64,000 nt of DNA from VRUE01 sp033856195 (GCA_033856195.1 JAWVFL010000018.1:62001-126000), one strand, 5' to 3'. Counted from the stretch's first letter, positions 47,727-56,913 are shown. Made by a program: numbers and translations. The notes: a model not told the origin generated them from the letters alone.

Positions 47727-48316
47727 GGATCGCCGATCCGCACCTGGTGAAACTCGGCCCGCAGCCGTGAGCGCAGTTTCTCCGCCGCCTCGTCCTCGCC
47801 GTCCTCTCCGCCACTGACCAAGACCACCTCCGTCGCCGGGTAGCTCTGCAGCTGGTCCTCGACAGCCTGCACGATGTCCTCGTCGCCGACGCGAGCCTCA
47901 GCCGCAACACCCGCCTTGGCCAGAGCAGCCACGGTCACGACCAGGCGCTGCTGCGCCCGGTGGCGCGCGCCCTCGACGTCGGACGCCCAACGGTCGAGGA
48001 AGCCGATCCGCGCCGGGACCAGGACCCGCACGTCCGCTTCCCCTGCCGGGCTCTCGATTCCGGCGGCTCGCGTTATCCGCGCCACGTCAGCCGGGTCATC
48101 GACATCGCTTGCCACAACGATCAATATGTGTCGCTCGGTACCTCCCACGGCCATCCCGATCGGCCCTTCCGGCCGCTGCCGCACGGCGACCGCAAGGATC
48201 GCCACCGTCACCAACGCACCGACCGCGACCCCCACGCCCGGACCACTGAGCATGAAGGCCGCGGCTATTGGCACCACAACCCCGGCAACTATGAAAGGAA
48301 GCTTCCAGGGCGCCAT
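47714..48316 (-). CDS. Membrane-anchored universal-stress-like protein
   Basis: 200 residues. Two hydrophobic segments at the N-terminus (FIVAGVVVPIAAAFML and VGALVTVAILAVAV) are followed by a Rossmann-like domain: RHILIVVASDVDDP, ADVRVLVPARIGFLDRWASDVEGARHRAQQRL, and DEDIVQAVEDQLQSYPATEVVLVSG. The last motif resembles the end of USP domains and of the 24.7-kb membrane fusion protein. Convergent with the secreted protein (13-bp overlap). Confidence 0.65.
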   Translation of the reverse strand: MAPWKLPFIVAGVVVPIAAAFMLSGPGVGVAVGALVTVAILAVAVRQRPEGPIGMAVGGTERHILIVVASDVDDPADVARITRAAGIESPAGEADVRVLVPARIGFLDRWASDVEGARHRAQQRLVVTVAALAKAGVAAEARVGDEDIVQAVEDQLQSYPATEVVLVSGGEDGEDEAAEKLRSRLRAEFHQVRIGDPQQT

Positions 48317-48384
48317 AGCTCAAGCTTGGCACGCGCCGCCCATTCGTCGGCACCGCGACGGAGAGTCCCCTCCGCCGCTCGGGC

Positions 48385-48522
48385 CTACGCCCGGCGCGTG
48401 CCGCTGAGCCTGGGTAGCAAGAGCATCGCTAGCCCAACCAGGATCACGATGATCCCGAGTATGTAATTGACAAGGATCGCCAGGACGATCCCGATGATTA
48501 TCAGCAGTATTGATAGCTCCAT
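48385..48522 (-). CDS. 45-residue membrane peptide
   Basis: A short frame from ATG 48522 to TAG 48385. The peptide is nearly all membrane helix: MELSILLIIIGIVLAILVNY, then a second stretch LGIIVILVGLAMLLL and a basic tail RLSGTRRA. This double-helix hairpin matches tiny actinobacterial DUF6131-like peptides. It lies alone between two minus-strand genes. Confidence 0.62.
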   Translation of the reverse strand: MELSILLIIIGIVLAILVNYILGIIVILVGLAMLLLPRLSGTRRA

Positions 48523-48589
48523 GCCGCCGGAGATACCCGACGGTTAAGAGCGTCAAACCAACTTGGCTTCGGGGGGCGGACTGGCCGGC

Positions 48590-49438
48590 CTAACCGCGCG
48601 CGCCGCCGCTGTTGCCGTCCGGCGACCAGCCCGGGCCACGAAAGACGTAACCGAAGCGATCGCGCCAGTTCGTCGCTGCACGCACGTCCCGCGCCAGGTC
48701 AATGAACTCGTGGAAGGCGACGCGGGTCGGGTGGAAGCTGCGGATGTTCTTGGTCAGCCCGTAGCGCGGCCGCTCGGTCTCACCCTGGAAGCTGCCGAAG
48801 ATGCGGTCCCAGATGATCAGGATGCCGCCGTAGTTGCGGTCGAGGTAGGCCTCGTTGGCGCCGTGGTGGACACGGTGGTGCGAGGGCGTGTTGAAGACGA
48901 GCTCGATCGGCGCCGGCAGCCGCTTGACCCGCTCGGTGTGGATCCAGAACTGGTAGATGAGCGAGATCGCCAGCTGGGTGAGGATCATCCAGGGCGCGAA
49001 GCCGAGCAGCGCCAGGGGCGCCCAGAAGGGCAGCGCCGTCATCGGCGTCCAGGTCTGGCGCAGCGCGGTCGAGAGGTTGTAGTGCCGGGAGGAGTGGTGG
49101 ACGACGTGGCTCGCCCAGAAGACCCGCACCTCGTGGTGGATGCGGTGAAACCAGTAGTAGGCGAGGTCGTCGGCGAAGAAGAGCAGCGCGTAGGTCCACC
49201 ACTCATCGGCCGGCATCCGCAACGGCGTCAGCTCGTAGAGGCCAGCGTAGGCGAGGACCACCACCAGCTTCCAGACCGCGTTGATCACGACGTTGCCGCC
49301 GCCCATCGCCAGGCTGGTGCGAGTATCGCGCGCCTCATAGCCGACCAGCTCCTCGTCGCGCGCGTACTTGAATGAGACCAACTCGACAACGAGCAGCAGT
49401 ACGAACGCCGGAATCGCGTAGTAGAGCACCTCGGCCAC
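48590..49438 (-). CDS. Sterol desaturase / fatty acid hydroxylase-family membrane enzyme
   Basis: 282 residues with four helices. The di-iron His motifs are complete: WFHRIHHEVRVFWASHVVHHSSRHYN and HTERVKRLP...NTPSHHRVHHGANEAYLDRNYGG. The last motif is diagnostic for the fatty acid hydroxylase superfamily. Substrates in the family are sterols, carotenoids or fatty acyl lipids; the actual one is unknown. Start ATG 49438. Confidence 0.88.
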   Translation of the reverse strand: MAEVLYYAIPAFVLLLVVELVSFKYARDEELVGYEARDTRTSLAMGGGNVVINAVWKLVVVLAYAGLYELTPLRMPADEWWTYALLFFADDLAYYWFHRIHHEVRVFWASHVVHHSSRHYNLSTALRQTWTPMTALPFWAPLALLGFAPWMILTQLAISLIYQFWIHTERVKRLPAPIELVFNTPSHHRVHHGANEAYLDRNYGGILIIWDRIFGSFQGETERPRYGLTKNIRSFHPTRVAFHEFIDLARDVRAATNWRDRFGYVFRGPGWSPDGNSGGARG

Positions 49439-49657
49439 GGGCAGAATGTAGCGATCGACTGCTGATGCGTTGGAGCGTGATCCCTCGGGTCAGAACACGG
49501 AACCCCCCGACGGGAGGTGGAGAGATCCGCATGGCGATCTCGATCTCCCTCAGCACGCCCGAGGGCGAGGAGCGCCACAAGCGTGCCTTCCTCGTCTACC
49601 GCCGCTAGGGCTCGACCGCCGAGGCGCCAGAAACTGACCGAGCGGCAGGTCGATCAG

Positions 49658-49730
49658 CGCCCCCGGCTGGATTCGAACCAGCGACCATCGGCTTAGAAGG
49701 CCGGTGCTCTGTCCACTGAGCTACGGGGGC
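49658..49730 (-). tRNA. tRNA-Arg (anticodon TCT)
   Basis: 73-nt cloverleaf: acceptor GCCCCCG/CGGGGGC, D-arm GCTC..GAGC, anticodon loop CTTCTAA with TCT, T-arm GGTTCGAATCC. CCA is not encoded. No partial copy is seen nearby. Confidence 0.95.
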
Positions 49731-49783
49731 GTGCAGGGCAAGATTAGGCCCTGGCATGCCAGGTTGGCGTAGGATCGGCGGGC

Positions 49784-50587
49784 ATGCCGAGTGTCGATGC
49801 ATCGGGGACGGAGCTGCACTACCTGCGCGCCGGCGAGGGCGAGCCGCTGCTGCTGATCCAGGGGATGAGCGGAACCCATATGGCTTGGGGACGACCGCTC
49901 CTCGACGAGCTGGAGCGCAGCTTCGAGACGATCGTTTTCGACAACCGCGGCATTGGGCTTTCGGGCCGGGCCGAGCTGCCGTTCACGATCGCCGACCTGG
50001 CCGCCGACACGGTCGCACTGCTCGATGCGCTGGAGCTGGAGAGCGTCCACGTCGTCGGCATCTCGATGGGTGGCATGATCGCCCAGGAGATAGCCCTCGC
50101 CCATCCCGAGCGGATCCGCACGATGACGCTCGGCGCCAGCTACTGCGGCGGGCCGGAGGGGACGCTGATGGCGCCGGAGGACCTGCAGATGCTCGCCGCG
50201 GCCTACGCCTCCGGCGAGCACGAGCAGGTCTTCAGGGCGATGTGGGAGATCAACCTCTCGCCAGACTTCCGCGCCGAGGACTCGCGCTTTGCCGCCTTCT
50301 TGGAGATGGGCTCGGCTCTGCCGTCACCACAACCCGTGGTCCTGCAGCAGATGCGCGCCTGCGGCGCCCACGACACTCATGAGCGACTGGGTCAGATCGA
50401 CATCCCCACCCTGGTCCTCCACGGTGATATCGACCGCCTGCTCGGCTACGCCAACGGACGCGAGATCGCCGCGCTGATTCCAGGCGCCCGTCTCGAGACC
50501 CTCGAGGGCGTCGGTCACATGTTCTGGTGGGAGCAACCGCAGCGCTCGGCGGAGCTGATCCGCGAACACGCCCTCACCCCGGTCTGA
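49784..50587 (+). CDS. Alpha/beta-fold hydrolase
   Basis: 267 residues. The nucleophile elbow is VGISMGG (Ser94), the oxyanion strand PLLLIQGMSGTHMAW, an acid near LVLHGDIDRLLGY, and the His in EGVGHMFWWEQP. Typical of small esterases/lactonases. It is followed 8 bp later by a SRPBCC gene, so the two probably share a transcript. Confidence 0.9.
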   Translation: MPSVDASGTELHYLRAGEGEPLLLIQGMSGTHMAWGRPLLDELERSFETIVFDNRGIGLSGRAELPFTIADLAADTVALLDALELESVHVVGISMGGMIAQEIALAHPERIRTMTLGASYCGGPEGTLMAPEDLQMLAAAYASGEHEQVFRAMWEINLSPDFRAEDSRFAAFLEMGSALPSPQPVVLQQMRACGAHDTHERLGQIDIPTLVLHGDIDRLLGYANGREIAALIPGARLETLEGVGHMFWWEQPQRSAELIREHALTPV

Positions 50588-50595
50588 GCTGAGCG

Positions 50596-51051
50596 ATGGG
50601 CACGATCGACGGCTCCGCCAGCACCGAGATCGAGGCGCCGATCGCGGCGGTCTACGCGGTCGCCGCCGACGTCGAGGGCTCGCCTCGCTGGCAGCCGGAG
50701 ATCAAGCTCGCCGAGTGCCTCGAGCGCGACGGAGACGGCAACCAGGTGCTGGTCCACATGGAGACCGACGCCAAGGTGCGCCGGCTCGGCTCGGACATCC
50801 GCTTCAGCTACGCGGAGCCTGACCGGATCTCATGGGTTCAGGAGGACGGCGACCTGAAGGCGGTCGAAGGCAGCTGGGAGCTCGAGGATCTCGGCGAGGG
50901 GCGAACCCGCGTCACCTACTGGCTGGAGGTCGACCTGGGCAGGAGGTTGGGCCTGCTGATCCGCGGTCCCCTGGTCGGGGTGCTTCGCGGCCAGCTGGTC
51001 GACAGCATGCCCGAGAAGCTGAAGCGCTTCATGGAGAGCGACTCGGGCTAG
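50596..51051 (+). CDS. SRPBCC-family (polyketide cyclase/START-like) protein
   Basis: 151 residues. It starts MGTIDGSASTEIEAPIAAVYAVAADVEGSPRWQPEI, the START/Bet v1-like opening with the helix-grip fold, and closes with a long C-terminal helix. Such proteins bind hydrophobic ligands, for example in ubiquinone or polyketide metabolism. Convergent overlap of 4 bp with the next gene. Confidence 0.82.
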   Translation: MGTIDGSASTEIEAPIAAVYAVAADVEGSPRWQPEIKLAECLERDGDGNQVLVHMETDAKVRRLGSDIRFSYAEPDRISWVQEDGDLKAVEGSWELEDLGEGRTRVTYWLEVDLGRRLGLLIRGPLVGVLRGQLVDSMPEKLKRFMESDSG

Positions 51052-53204
51052 CAGCCGGCCGGGTCGAGCTTGCCCTTGACCCGGAAGACCCAGTCGGGCT
51101 CCGGCGTGATTTCGGGCTCTTCGATCACCTGTTTCAGCGCCGGGTCGTTTTTGATCCAGGCGTAGATCGGGTACCAGTAGGGCGAGTCGGCGGCGTCCTG
51201 GGTGTACTGGCTGAGGATCAGGTAGTCGTAGCCACCGGCGTTGATCTGGCGCCGGAACTGGGGACAGGTGCTTGGCAACCGGTAGGTCCCATCCGGCCCG
51301 GGCACACCGATGTACTGGACGTAGTTGTCGAGGTTGGCGCCGTAGAAGCCGTACTGGCCGAAGAAGATCTCACCCGATCCGGCGATCCCGATCCGCTTGT
51401 CGTGCTGGCCGTGAGCGAAGGCGAAGGCCTCGCGCGGTCCGCCGTCCTGGAGGAAGAGCGTCGTACGGGTGTAGTGGTGCTTGTAGTACTGAACCTCCTG
51501 GGCACGGCCGAGCACGACGGCAAGCAGCAGCACCGCTCCGGCGGCGGCGAAGACCGCGGCGCGGCTCAGCAGCCGCCGCGAGCGCGCCATCCCCAGGCCC
51601 GCCGGCGCCCAGACCAGCGCCAGGGTGAGGAAGACGGTGCCGACGATGAAACCCGGGTACCAGCGCGGCGTGGTCAGCACCGTGATCGCAAAGACCGCGC
51701 CGAGGAAGAGCAGCGTCTGCCAGGCGCGCCGGTCAGGGGCGCGCAGCGGCCGCGCGATCGGCACCAGCACCATCGCCAGCACCAGGCCCGGCACCAGGTA
51801 GCGCGTATTGGTGAAGAACCCGGTCGGCGAGCCCTCCTGCCCCGCCGCGGTCAGCGGCGTGAAGACATAGACGAATGCGGTCGCCAGCGCCGCCACGGCG
51901 ACGACCCGCAGGATGATGTTGCGCGAGCGCCAGGCGATGTAGACGGCCGCCGCCACGGCGACGATCAGGATCAGCGGCCAGAGCGGTCCGAAGGCGTTGT
52001 CGAGCTGCGGGAAGAACCACTTGCGGTAGATCGTCGGCTCACCGAGGTAGTGGGCAACGGCAAAGCGCGGCCGCGGGTCGAGCGGCATCTGGTCGGGACG
52101 GGGCAGGTGCAGCGGCCCGAAGCCGATCTGCGGGATCGGGTTGCCGCCGGTCTTGATCGCCGCCCGCACGTACCAGTAGCCACCGATCAGGAAGGTGGAG
52201 AGTCCCAGCACCCAGGCCGTCGTCAGCCGCCGCCCGCGACCGCTGAAGAGCACCACGCCGACGGTGATCGCCACCACCGGGATCAGGAAGGTGAGCTTGA
52301 CCGAGGCGGCGATGCCGGCGGCGATGCCGGCGATCACCAGCGGTCCCTTGTCGAGCAGCGGCGCTCCCTGCTCAGGGGCGTCCTGCACCGCTCCCTCGGT
52401 TGGCGCCCGGCGCTGGTGGGCGTTGATCAGGAAGGCGACGAAGGCAAGCAGGAAGGCCAATCCCATGATGTCGTTGCGACCCTCGCCGGGCTGCGTCTCG
52501 ATCATCACCCCCGCGTCGAGCACGATCGCGCCCGCGACCAGCGTCGCCGGGCCGACCTTGTAGGGACGGCCGACGCAGAAGGCGGCGAGCAGCGCGATCG
52601 CGAGCCAGAAGAGGTTGATCAGCGGCGAGAGCCAGTCGATCTTGAAGAGGACGATCGCCGCGCCGTGGACCAGCTCCGAGCTCTGTGGGTAAAACCAGGC
52701 GGCGAGCCGCAGCGGGTCGGTGAAGTGCAGGTGGACGATCGAGTGTTCCTGCGCGAACCGCGCCGCGAAGGGCATGTGGTACCAGGTCGTGTCGCCACCG
52801 AACATGCCCTGGTCGAGGCTGAGCTGCGAGGGGAAGGTCCACTCAGCGACCGTGAAGGAGGCGACCGCGAGGGCGATCAGCAGGGCGATGTTCTGCACCT
52901 GCGGCGCGCTGATTTCCCGGTTCTCGGCCGGCGCTTTCGACCAGCCGAGCAGAGCGGCAAGCAGGCCGACGGCGATGCAGACGATGACGATCCAACCCGT
53001 CCGCAGGATGCTCAGCGTGCCGAGCAGCTCCAGCGAGACGACCAGCAGCCCTACTGCGATCGTCGCGTCGGCGAGCCGCGCCAGCGCCCCGGAGAATTCC
53101 GGCACGATCCAGCGCCGCAGCCAGTAGCCGCCGAGGCCGAGCGCGCTGACGATGCCGATCACGGCCAGGCAGCCGCCGATGTAGGAGCCGAGGGAGGGGG
53201 TCAC
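51048..53204 (-). CDS. Large polytopic GT-C-like membrane protein
   Basis: 718 residues with about 13 helices and a soluble C-terminal part of about 150 residues. After the fourth helix, FGGDTTWYHMPFAARFAQEHSIVHLHF gives the acidic-aromatic-His pattern in the first big outer loop of GT-C glycosyltransferases. NTRYLVPGLVLAMVL later resembles their central helices. The acceptor and donor are unknown; a role in surface glycan assembly is plausible. Confidence 0.65.
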   Translation of the reverse strand: MTPSLGSYIGGCLAVIGIVSALGLGGYWLRRWIVPEFSGALARLADATIAVGLLVVSLELLGTLSILRTGWIVIVCIAVGLLAALLGWSKAPAENREISAPQVQNIALLIALAVASFTVAEWTFPSQLSLDQGMFGGDTTWYHMPFAARFAQEHSIVHLHFTDPLRLAAWFYPQSSELVHGAAIVLFKIDWLSPLINLFWLAIALLAAFCVGRPYKVGPATLVAGAIVLDAGVMIETQPGEGRNDIMGLAFLLAFVAFLINAHQRRAPTEGAVQDAPEQGAPLLDKGPLVIAGIAAGIAASVKLTFLIPVVAITVGVVLFSGRGRRLTTAWVLGLSTFLIGGYWYVRAAIKTGGNPIPQIGFGPLHLPRPDQMPLDPRPRFAVAHYLGEPTIYRKWFFPQLDNAFGPLWPLILIVAVAAAVYIAWRSRNIILRVVAVAALATAFVYVFTPLTAAGQEGSPTGFFTNTRYLVPGLVLAMVLVPIARPLRAPDRRAWQTLLFLGAVFAITVLTTPRWYPGFIVGTVFLTLALVWAPAGLGMARSRRLLSRAAVFAAAGAVLLLAVVLGRAQEVQYYKHHYTRTTLFLQDGGPREAFAFAHGQHDKRIGIAGSGEIFFGQYGFYGANLDNYVQYIGVPGPDGTYRLPSTCPQFRRQINAGGYDYLILSQYTQDAADSPYWYPIYAWIKNDPALKQVIEEPEITPEPDWVFRVKGKLDPAGC

Positions 53205-53251
53205 CGGCGCGAGATGCTATTCGCCGCGCCGGGCGAGCGGCCCTACCGAGA

Positions 53252-53296
53252 GGTGCAACGCATTGTGGTCCCCACGGGACCAAAAAGCGTTGCACC
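53252..53296. repeat. REP-like palindrome, family 1 (copy A)
   Basis: GGTGCAACGC (53252-53261) and GCGTTGCACC (53287-53296) enclose a second hairpin GGTCCC-CAC-GGGACC (53267-53281). It lies between two minus-strand genes. Read on the minus strand, it begins GGTGCAACGCTTTTTGGTCC, close to copies B and C. Confidence 0.68.
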
Positions 53297-53305
53297 CCGG
53301 TTTGG

Positions 53306-53956
53306 CTAGGACGCAGCGGCCGGGATGCGGCAGGAGACCCCGGTGCCAGCCAGGCCGCAGTAGCCGTTCGGCACCTTGTGCAGGTACTGCTGGTGATAGT
53401 CCTCGGCGTAATAGAACGGTCCGGCGGGCTCGACCTCGGTCGTCACCGGCTCGTGGCCGGCAGCACGTAGGTCCTCGTCGTAGGTGCGCCGCGCCATCTC
53501 GGCCGTCTCCTTCTGGGCGTCGTTGGCGAAGTAGATCCCAGAGCGGTACTGGGTGCCGACGTCGTTGCCCTGGCGCATTCCCTGGGTCGGGTCGTGCTCC
53601 TCGAAGAAGACCTTGAGCAGGTCGGCGTAGGTGACCTTGGCCGGGTCGAAGGCGACCAATACAACCTCCGCGTGCCCGGTCTTGCCGCTGCAAACCTCCT
53701 CGTAGGTCGGGTTCGGCGTGGTCCCGCCCATGTAGCCGGCGGCCGTCGTGTAGACGCCGTCGATCCCCCAGAAGAGTCGCTCCGCCCCCCAGAAGCAGCC
53801 AAGCGCGAAATAGGCGACCTCGATCCCCTCCGGGAAAGGCGGCTGCAGCGGTGCGCCGAGCACCGCGTGCCGCTCGGGCACGTCGAAGGCCGGCTCACTG
53901 CGCCCCGGCAGCGCATCCTCGGCCGTAGGCATCTGCGGCTTCTTGAATCCAAGCAT
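53306..53956 (-). CDS. msrA: Peptide methionine-(S)-sulfoxide reductase MsrA
   Basis: 216 residues. The catalytic Cys54 lies in ALGCFWGAERLFW; YMGGTTPNPTYEEVCSGKTGHAEVV and HDPTQGMRQGNDVGTQYRSGIY complete the family core. A Cys in the C-terminal tail (GVSCRIP) and one in NGYCGLAGTG are placed as the resolving cysteines. It repairs oxidised methionine and belongs with the nearby peroxiredoxin and OsmC as redox defence. Confidence 0.95.
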   Translation of the reverse strand: MLGFKKPQMPTAEDALPGRSEPAFDVPERHAVLGAPLQPPFPEGIEVAYFALGCFWGAERLFWGIDGVYTTAAGYMGGTTPNPTYEEVCSGKTGHAEVVLVAFDPAKVTYADLLKVFFEEHDPTQGMRQGNDVGTQYRSGIYFANDAQKETAEMARRTYDEDLRAAGHEPVTTEVEPAGPFYYAEDYHQQYLHKVPNGYCGLAGTGVSCRIPAAAS

Positions 53957-53987
53957 TCAAACAGGGTAGCTTGGCCGCATCGGCTGC

Positions 53988-54254
53988 TTGGTAATCCTCT
54001 TCGCCCTGATCTCGCCACGCCTGGCGCTGTTCGCACTCTGGCTCTTCAGCGACCTGCTCAGCCGCGCCTTCGACAGCTGGTTCGTGCCCTTGCTCGGCTT
54101 CTTCCTGCTGCCCTGGACGACTCTGGCCTACGCGGTGATGTGGAGCTCGTCGAACCGGGTCAGCGGCTTCGAGTGGTTCATCGTCATCCTCGCCTTCGTG
54201 ATCGACCTCGGCTCATACGCGAGGGGCGGCCGCGAGCGACGCGCACGCGCTTAG
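53988..54254 (+). CDS. Small three-helix membrane protein
   Basis: 88 residues from TTG 53988. Three hydrophobic segments (VILFALISPRLALFALWLF, FVPLLGFFLLPWTTLAYAVMW, FEWFIVILAFVIDLGSY) and a basic tail RGGRERRARA. Similar small integral membrane proteins are common in actinobacteria, function unknown. It diverges from msrA. Confidence 0.62.
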   Translation: MVILFALISPRLALFALWLFSDLLSRAFDSWFVPLLGFFLLPWTTLAYAVMWSSSNRVSGFEWFIVILAFVIDLGSYARGGRERRARA

Positions 54255-54273
54255 CGGGGCCGAATGTGCGGAA

Positions 54274-54561
54274 TCAGTCCCCGCGCTGCTGCTGCCCGGA
54301 ATCGAGCGGATACGCAATCCGGACGTGGGACTTGCAGAGGACGACGAAGGGAAGCCGTTCCACGTCGCCGCCCATCAGCGAGGAGAGTTCCACGTTGACA
54401 AGCGGGATGAAGGTGACGTCCGGCCGGTTGAGCGAATCCGAGAAGCGGCTCTGGTAGCCCTCCGGCGGCAGCGTCACGTCGCCGACGATCCGCTGCCGGT
54501 CGGTTTCGAATTGGATCCGTTCGACTCGGCGCTCTTTCTGACTGATTTCGGCTTGGTTCAC
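54274..54561 (-). CDS. DUF6812-like small protein
   Basis: 95 residues from GTG 54561 (a TTG at 54612 is possible). The core VERIQFETDRQRIVGDVTLPPEGYQSRFSDSLNRPDVTFIPLVNVEL...VERLPFVVLCKSHVRIAYPL is the compact beta-rich DUF6812 pattern known from actinobacteria. Its biochemical role is not known. Confidence 0.65.
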   Translation of the reverse strand: MNQAEISQKERRVERIQFETDRQRIVGDVTLPPEGYQSRFSDSLNRPDVTFIPLVNVELSSLMGGDVERLPFVVLCKSHVRIAYPLDSGQQQRGD

Positions 54562-54651
54562 CTCGCAACTATCGGCACGTTGCCGAGCAAGCCTGAGCCG
54601 ACACCTGTCCAATTGACATAACTTCGGAACCGGGCAGGGGAGCAGCGTTTT

Positions 54652-55503
54652 TCAGCGAGTAGCGCGGATGACCCTCCCGAAGCGCCGCTGCAGCTGGCGC
54701 ATCGCCAGGTCATAGGCGGGCGAGAACTTGCGCTGCCACCAGTGCGCCAACCTGATGTCGGCTGAGGTGAAGACCAGGTAGCGGTTCTTCTCGATCCCTC
54801 GGATGATCTTCTCCGCCACCCGCTCGGGGCTCACCGCGCGCTTCTCGAAATCCTTGACCGCCTCCTGGAACGCCGGATGCTGCCGGTCCACACCCCGCAC
54901 TTCCAAGCCGCCTACGAGCGGCGTGGCGACGGCCCCGGGGCAGACCAGGCTGACGCCGATGCCGTGGCGCCGCAGGTCGAAGCGCAACACTTCCGACACG
55001 CCCCGCAGTCCGAACTTGCTGGCGCTGTAGGCGGCGTGCCAGGGCAGGGCGATCAGGCCCGCGGCTGAGGCGACGTTGACCACATGCCCCCCTCGCCCGG
55101 CCTCGATCATCGGCGGCACGAAGTTTTCGAGGATGGCGATCGGGCCCATCAGGTTGACGTCGATCATTTTCTGCCAATCGCTGTGCTGGAGTTTGTCTAT
55201 CGGTCCCCAGGTGGAGACGCCCGCGACGTTCATCACCACGTCCATGCTGCCGTGCGCGGCGTGGATCTCCTCGGCGAGCGCGACCACCGCGGCGTGATCG
55301 GTGATGTCGAGCGCGCGTAGATGAGCGACGGCGCCACCCGCCCCCTCGATCTCCGTACGGACCTGCTCAAGGCCCTCCGTCTCGAGGTCGGTCAGGTAGA
55401 GCTCGGCACCATGCGCCGCCGCGGCAAGCGCGGTCGCACGGCCGATGCCACTTGCGGCACCAGTCACCAGACAACGCTTCCCGTTCAAGTCCTCAACCGG
55501 CAT
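54652..55503 (-). CDS. Short-chain dehydrogenase/reductase (classical SDR)
   Basis: 283 residues from ATG 55503, spaced best behind GGAAGG; ATG 55509 is also in frame. The cofactor motif TGAASGIG, the NVAG motif, catalytic Ser in NVASAAG and YSASK (Tyr and Lys) are all visible, and the PGAV motif follows. The long C-terminus with ADIRLAHWWQRKFSPAYDLAMRQLQRRF is typical of lipid-active SDRs. It overlaps the upstream gene's end by 11 bp. Confidence 0.9.
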   Translation of the reverse strand: MPVEDLNGKRCLVTGAASGIGRATALAAAAHGAELYLTDLETEGLEQVRTEIEGAGGAVAHLRALDITDHAAVVALAEEIHAAHGSMDVVMNVAGVSTWGPIDKLQHSDWQKMIDVNLMGPIAILENFVPPMIEAGRGGHVVNVASAAGLIALPWHAAYSASKFGLRGVSEVLRFDLRRHGIGVSLVCPGAVATPLVGGLEVRGVDRQHPAFQEAVKDFEKRAVSPERVAEKIIRGIEKNRYLVFTSADIRLAHWWQRKFSPAYDLAMRQLQRRFGRVIRATR

Positions 55504-56011
55504 CGGCATGCCTTCCCGAGCCAATGCCGTCCGGCTGAACTCGAAGCGAGTTGAGCGTCATCGCCAGCATCTCGTAGTGACCGACGAGCATGCAGAGCTC
55601 GATCAGCTGCCGCTCGTCAAATATGGCCCGCAAGCCCGCCCACAGCTCATCGCCGATCTGCTGGTTCGTATGGAGCTCGTCGGTTGCCTCAAGCAGCACC
55701 ACCTGACGCTCAGACCAACCGGGGGCCGCGGCGCCATCCCGCACGCGAGCAACCTCCTCGGCGCTCATCCCCACATCGTGACCGATTTTCTCGTGCTGTT
55801 CGCGCTCATACTCAGAGCCTGTGATGTGCGCAACCCGAAGGATCACCAGCTCGGTGTCGAGGCGCGGCAACGTCCCTCTTGGCATCAGCGCGCCCGCAAA
55901 CCAGAGCCAGCGGCGAAAGAGCCGCCGGTGGCGGGCAAGGGTGGTGAAGATGTGCGGCGGCTCCCGCCGCACCGCCAGCCCGATCAACCTGACGATCACC
56001 GAGTTGAGCAA
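55493..56011 (-). CDS. Carboxymuconolactone decarboxylase-family protein
   Basis: 172 residues, helical. The region LDTELVILRVAHITGSEYEREQHEKIG keeps the E-x-x-x-H site of the CMD fold but has no CxxC pair, so it is not an AhpD-type peroxidase. HYEMLAMTLNSLRV closes the domain. The substrate is unknown; cotranscription with the SDR gene is likely. Confidence 0.8.
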   Translation of the reverse strand: MLNSVIVRLIGLAVRREPPHIFTTLARHRRLFRRWLWFAGALMPRGTLPRLDTELVILRVAHITGSEYEREQHEKIGHDVGMSAEEVARVRDGAAAPGWSERQVVLLEATDELHTNQQIGDELWAGLRAIFDERQLIELCMLVGHYEMLAMTLNSLRVQPDGIGSGRHADAG

Positions 56012-56074
56012 GCCGATCTCTGCTCGACCGCCAGGTGAGATACGTGGTGTCGACTCTGGCGCGATCGTCTCAAC

Positions 56075-56590
56075 CTAGCGTGACGCGGAAAGGACGCGGT
56101 AGATGAAATCGGCCTTGGCGTCCGTGTAAGCCTCGCGATCCCGCGAGAGCCGGTCTGCGAGCTTGCGCTTCAACTCGGCGTACTCCTCCGCGATCCCAGG
56201 ACGGGCTCGCAGACAATCCCGGAAGGCCAGCTCGTCGCGGAACCGACTCGAATCGGCAGGGGCGAGATGCAGGTGGTGGGTTCGCCGGCTTGGATGAGGC
56301 TTGCAGAACCAGTGCATCTCCTCTATGCGATACGGCGCGTACAGATATTCGAGCTCGGCCAGTGGCTTGAAGCAGTCCCGGGAGACCGCGAGATCCTCGA
56401 CGCCGACAAGGGTGTCGATGATGGGCTTGGCGTCGAAGCCCGGGACGGCGGTGCTGCCCACGTGATGGATTCCTCCCACAACCCAGGGTCCGATCGCATC
56501 GCTCAGAAGAGCCCGCTCGTGCTCGAAGCGAGCAGGCCATCGCGGGTCATAGGCAACGAGGCGAATGGAGTCGTCGCCGGCCGAGGACAC
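56075..56590 (-). CDS. GrpB/UPF0157 family protein
   Basis: 171 residues. VAYDPRWPARFEHERALL, then HHVGSTAVPGFDAKPIIDTLVGVEDL (the GSTAVPGLxAKPxID signature of the family, nucleotidyltransferase-like) and HHLHLAP are all present. Members are predicted nucleotidyltransferases without firm substrates; some are fused to CoaE. Confidence 0.9.
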   Translation of the reverse strand: MSSAGDDSIRLVAYDPRWPARFEHERALLSDAIGPWVVGGIHHVGSTAVPGFDAKPIIDTLVGVEDLAVSRDCFKPLAELEYLYAPYRIEEMHWFCKPHPSRRTHHLHLAPADSSRFRDELAFRDCLRARPGIAEEYAELKRKLADRLSRDREAYTDAKADFIYRVLSASR

Positions 56591-56594
56591 CGAG

Positions 56595-56912
56595 TCAGAT
56601 ACTCAAGACCAGGGCAAGGGCGTCGTCCACCGCGCGGATCTCATCGGCGTCGAGGCGGCCGGCAGACTGCCCAAGTAGCTGCGGGTCCACCACAGAGGTC
56701 TGCTCGACGAGTACACGCGTCTCGGCGCCGTCCAGCGTGATCGTCGGCCGAAACGTCGCCGACCGGGCACTGGTCGAGGTTGGCGAGACGAGCGTCGTGC
56801 TCAACGCCATGAACTCGTCGGCTTGAACCACGACGGCATAGCGAGCGCCACGCTGCTCTCTCCCCCGCGCGCCTCGCGGAGAGGGCAAACGAAAGACCTC
56901 GCCCCGAACCAT
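56595..56912 (-). CDS. MazF-family toxin (second locus)
   Basis: 105 residues from ATG 56912, 1 bp after the antitoxin stop. VRGEVFRLPSPRGARGREQRGARYAVVVQAD is the MazF N-terminal barrel, with the Arg-rich RNA-binding loop; LSTTLVSPTSTSARSATFRPTITLDG and VLVEQTSVVDPQLLGQSAGRL complete the fold. It cleaves RNA when free of antitoxin. Forms a complete pair with the next gene. Confidence 0.83.
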   Translation of the reverse strand: MVRGEVFRLPSPRGARGREQRGARYAVVVQADEFMALSTTLVSPTSTSARSATFRPTITLDGAETRVLVEQTSVVDPQLLGQSAGRLDADEIRAVDDALALVLSI

Positions 56913-56913
56913 C

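Noticed and set aside
49531..49608. 25-codon peptide frame before tRNA-Arg
   Set aside because: A GGAG lies upstream, but the peptide has no recognisable feature and is too short to judge without conservation data.
50832..53309. 825-codon plus-strand open frame
   Set aside because: Antisense shadow of the 718-residue membrane protein; low-complexity charged product and no ribosome site.
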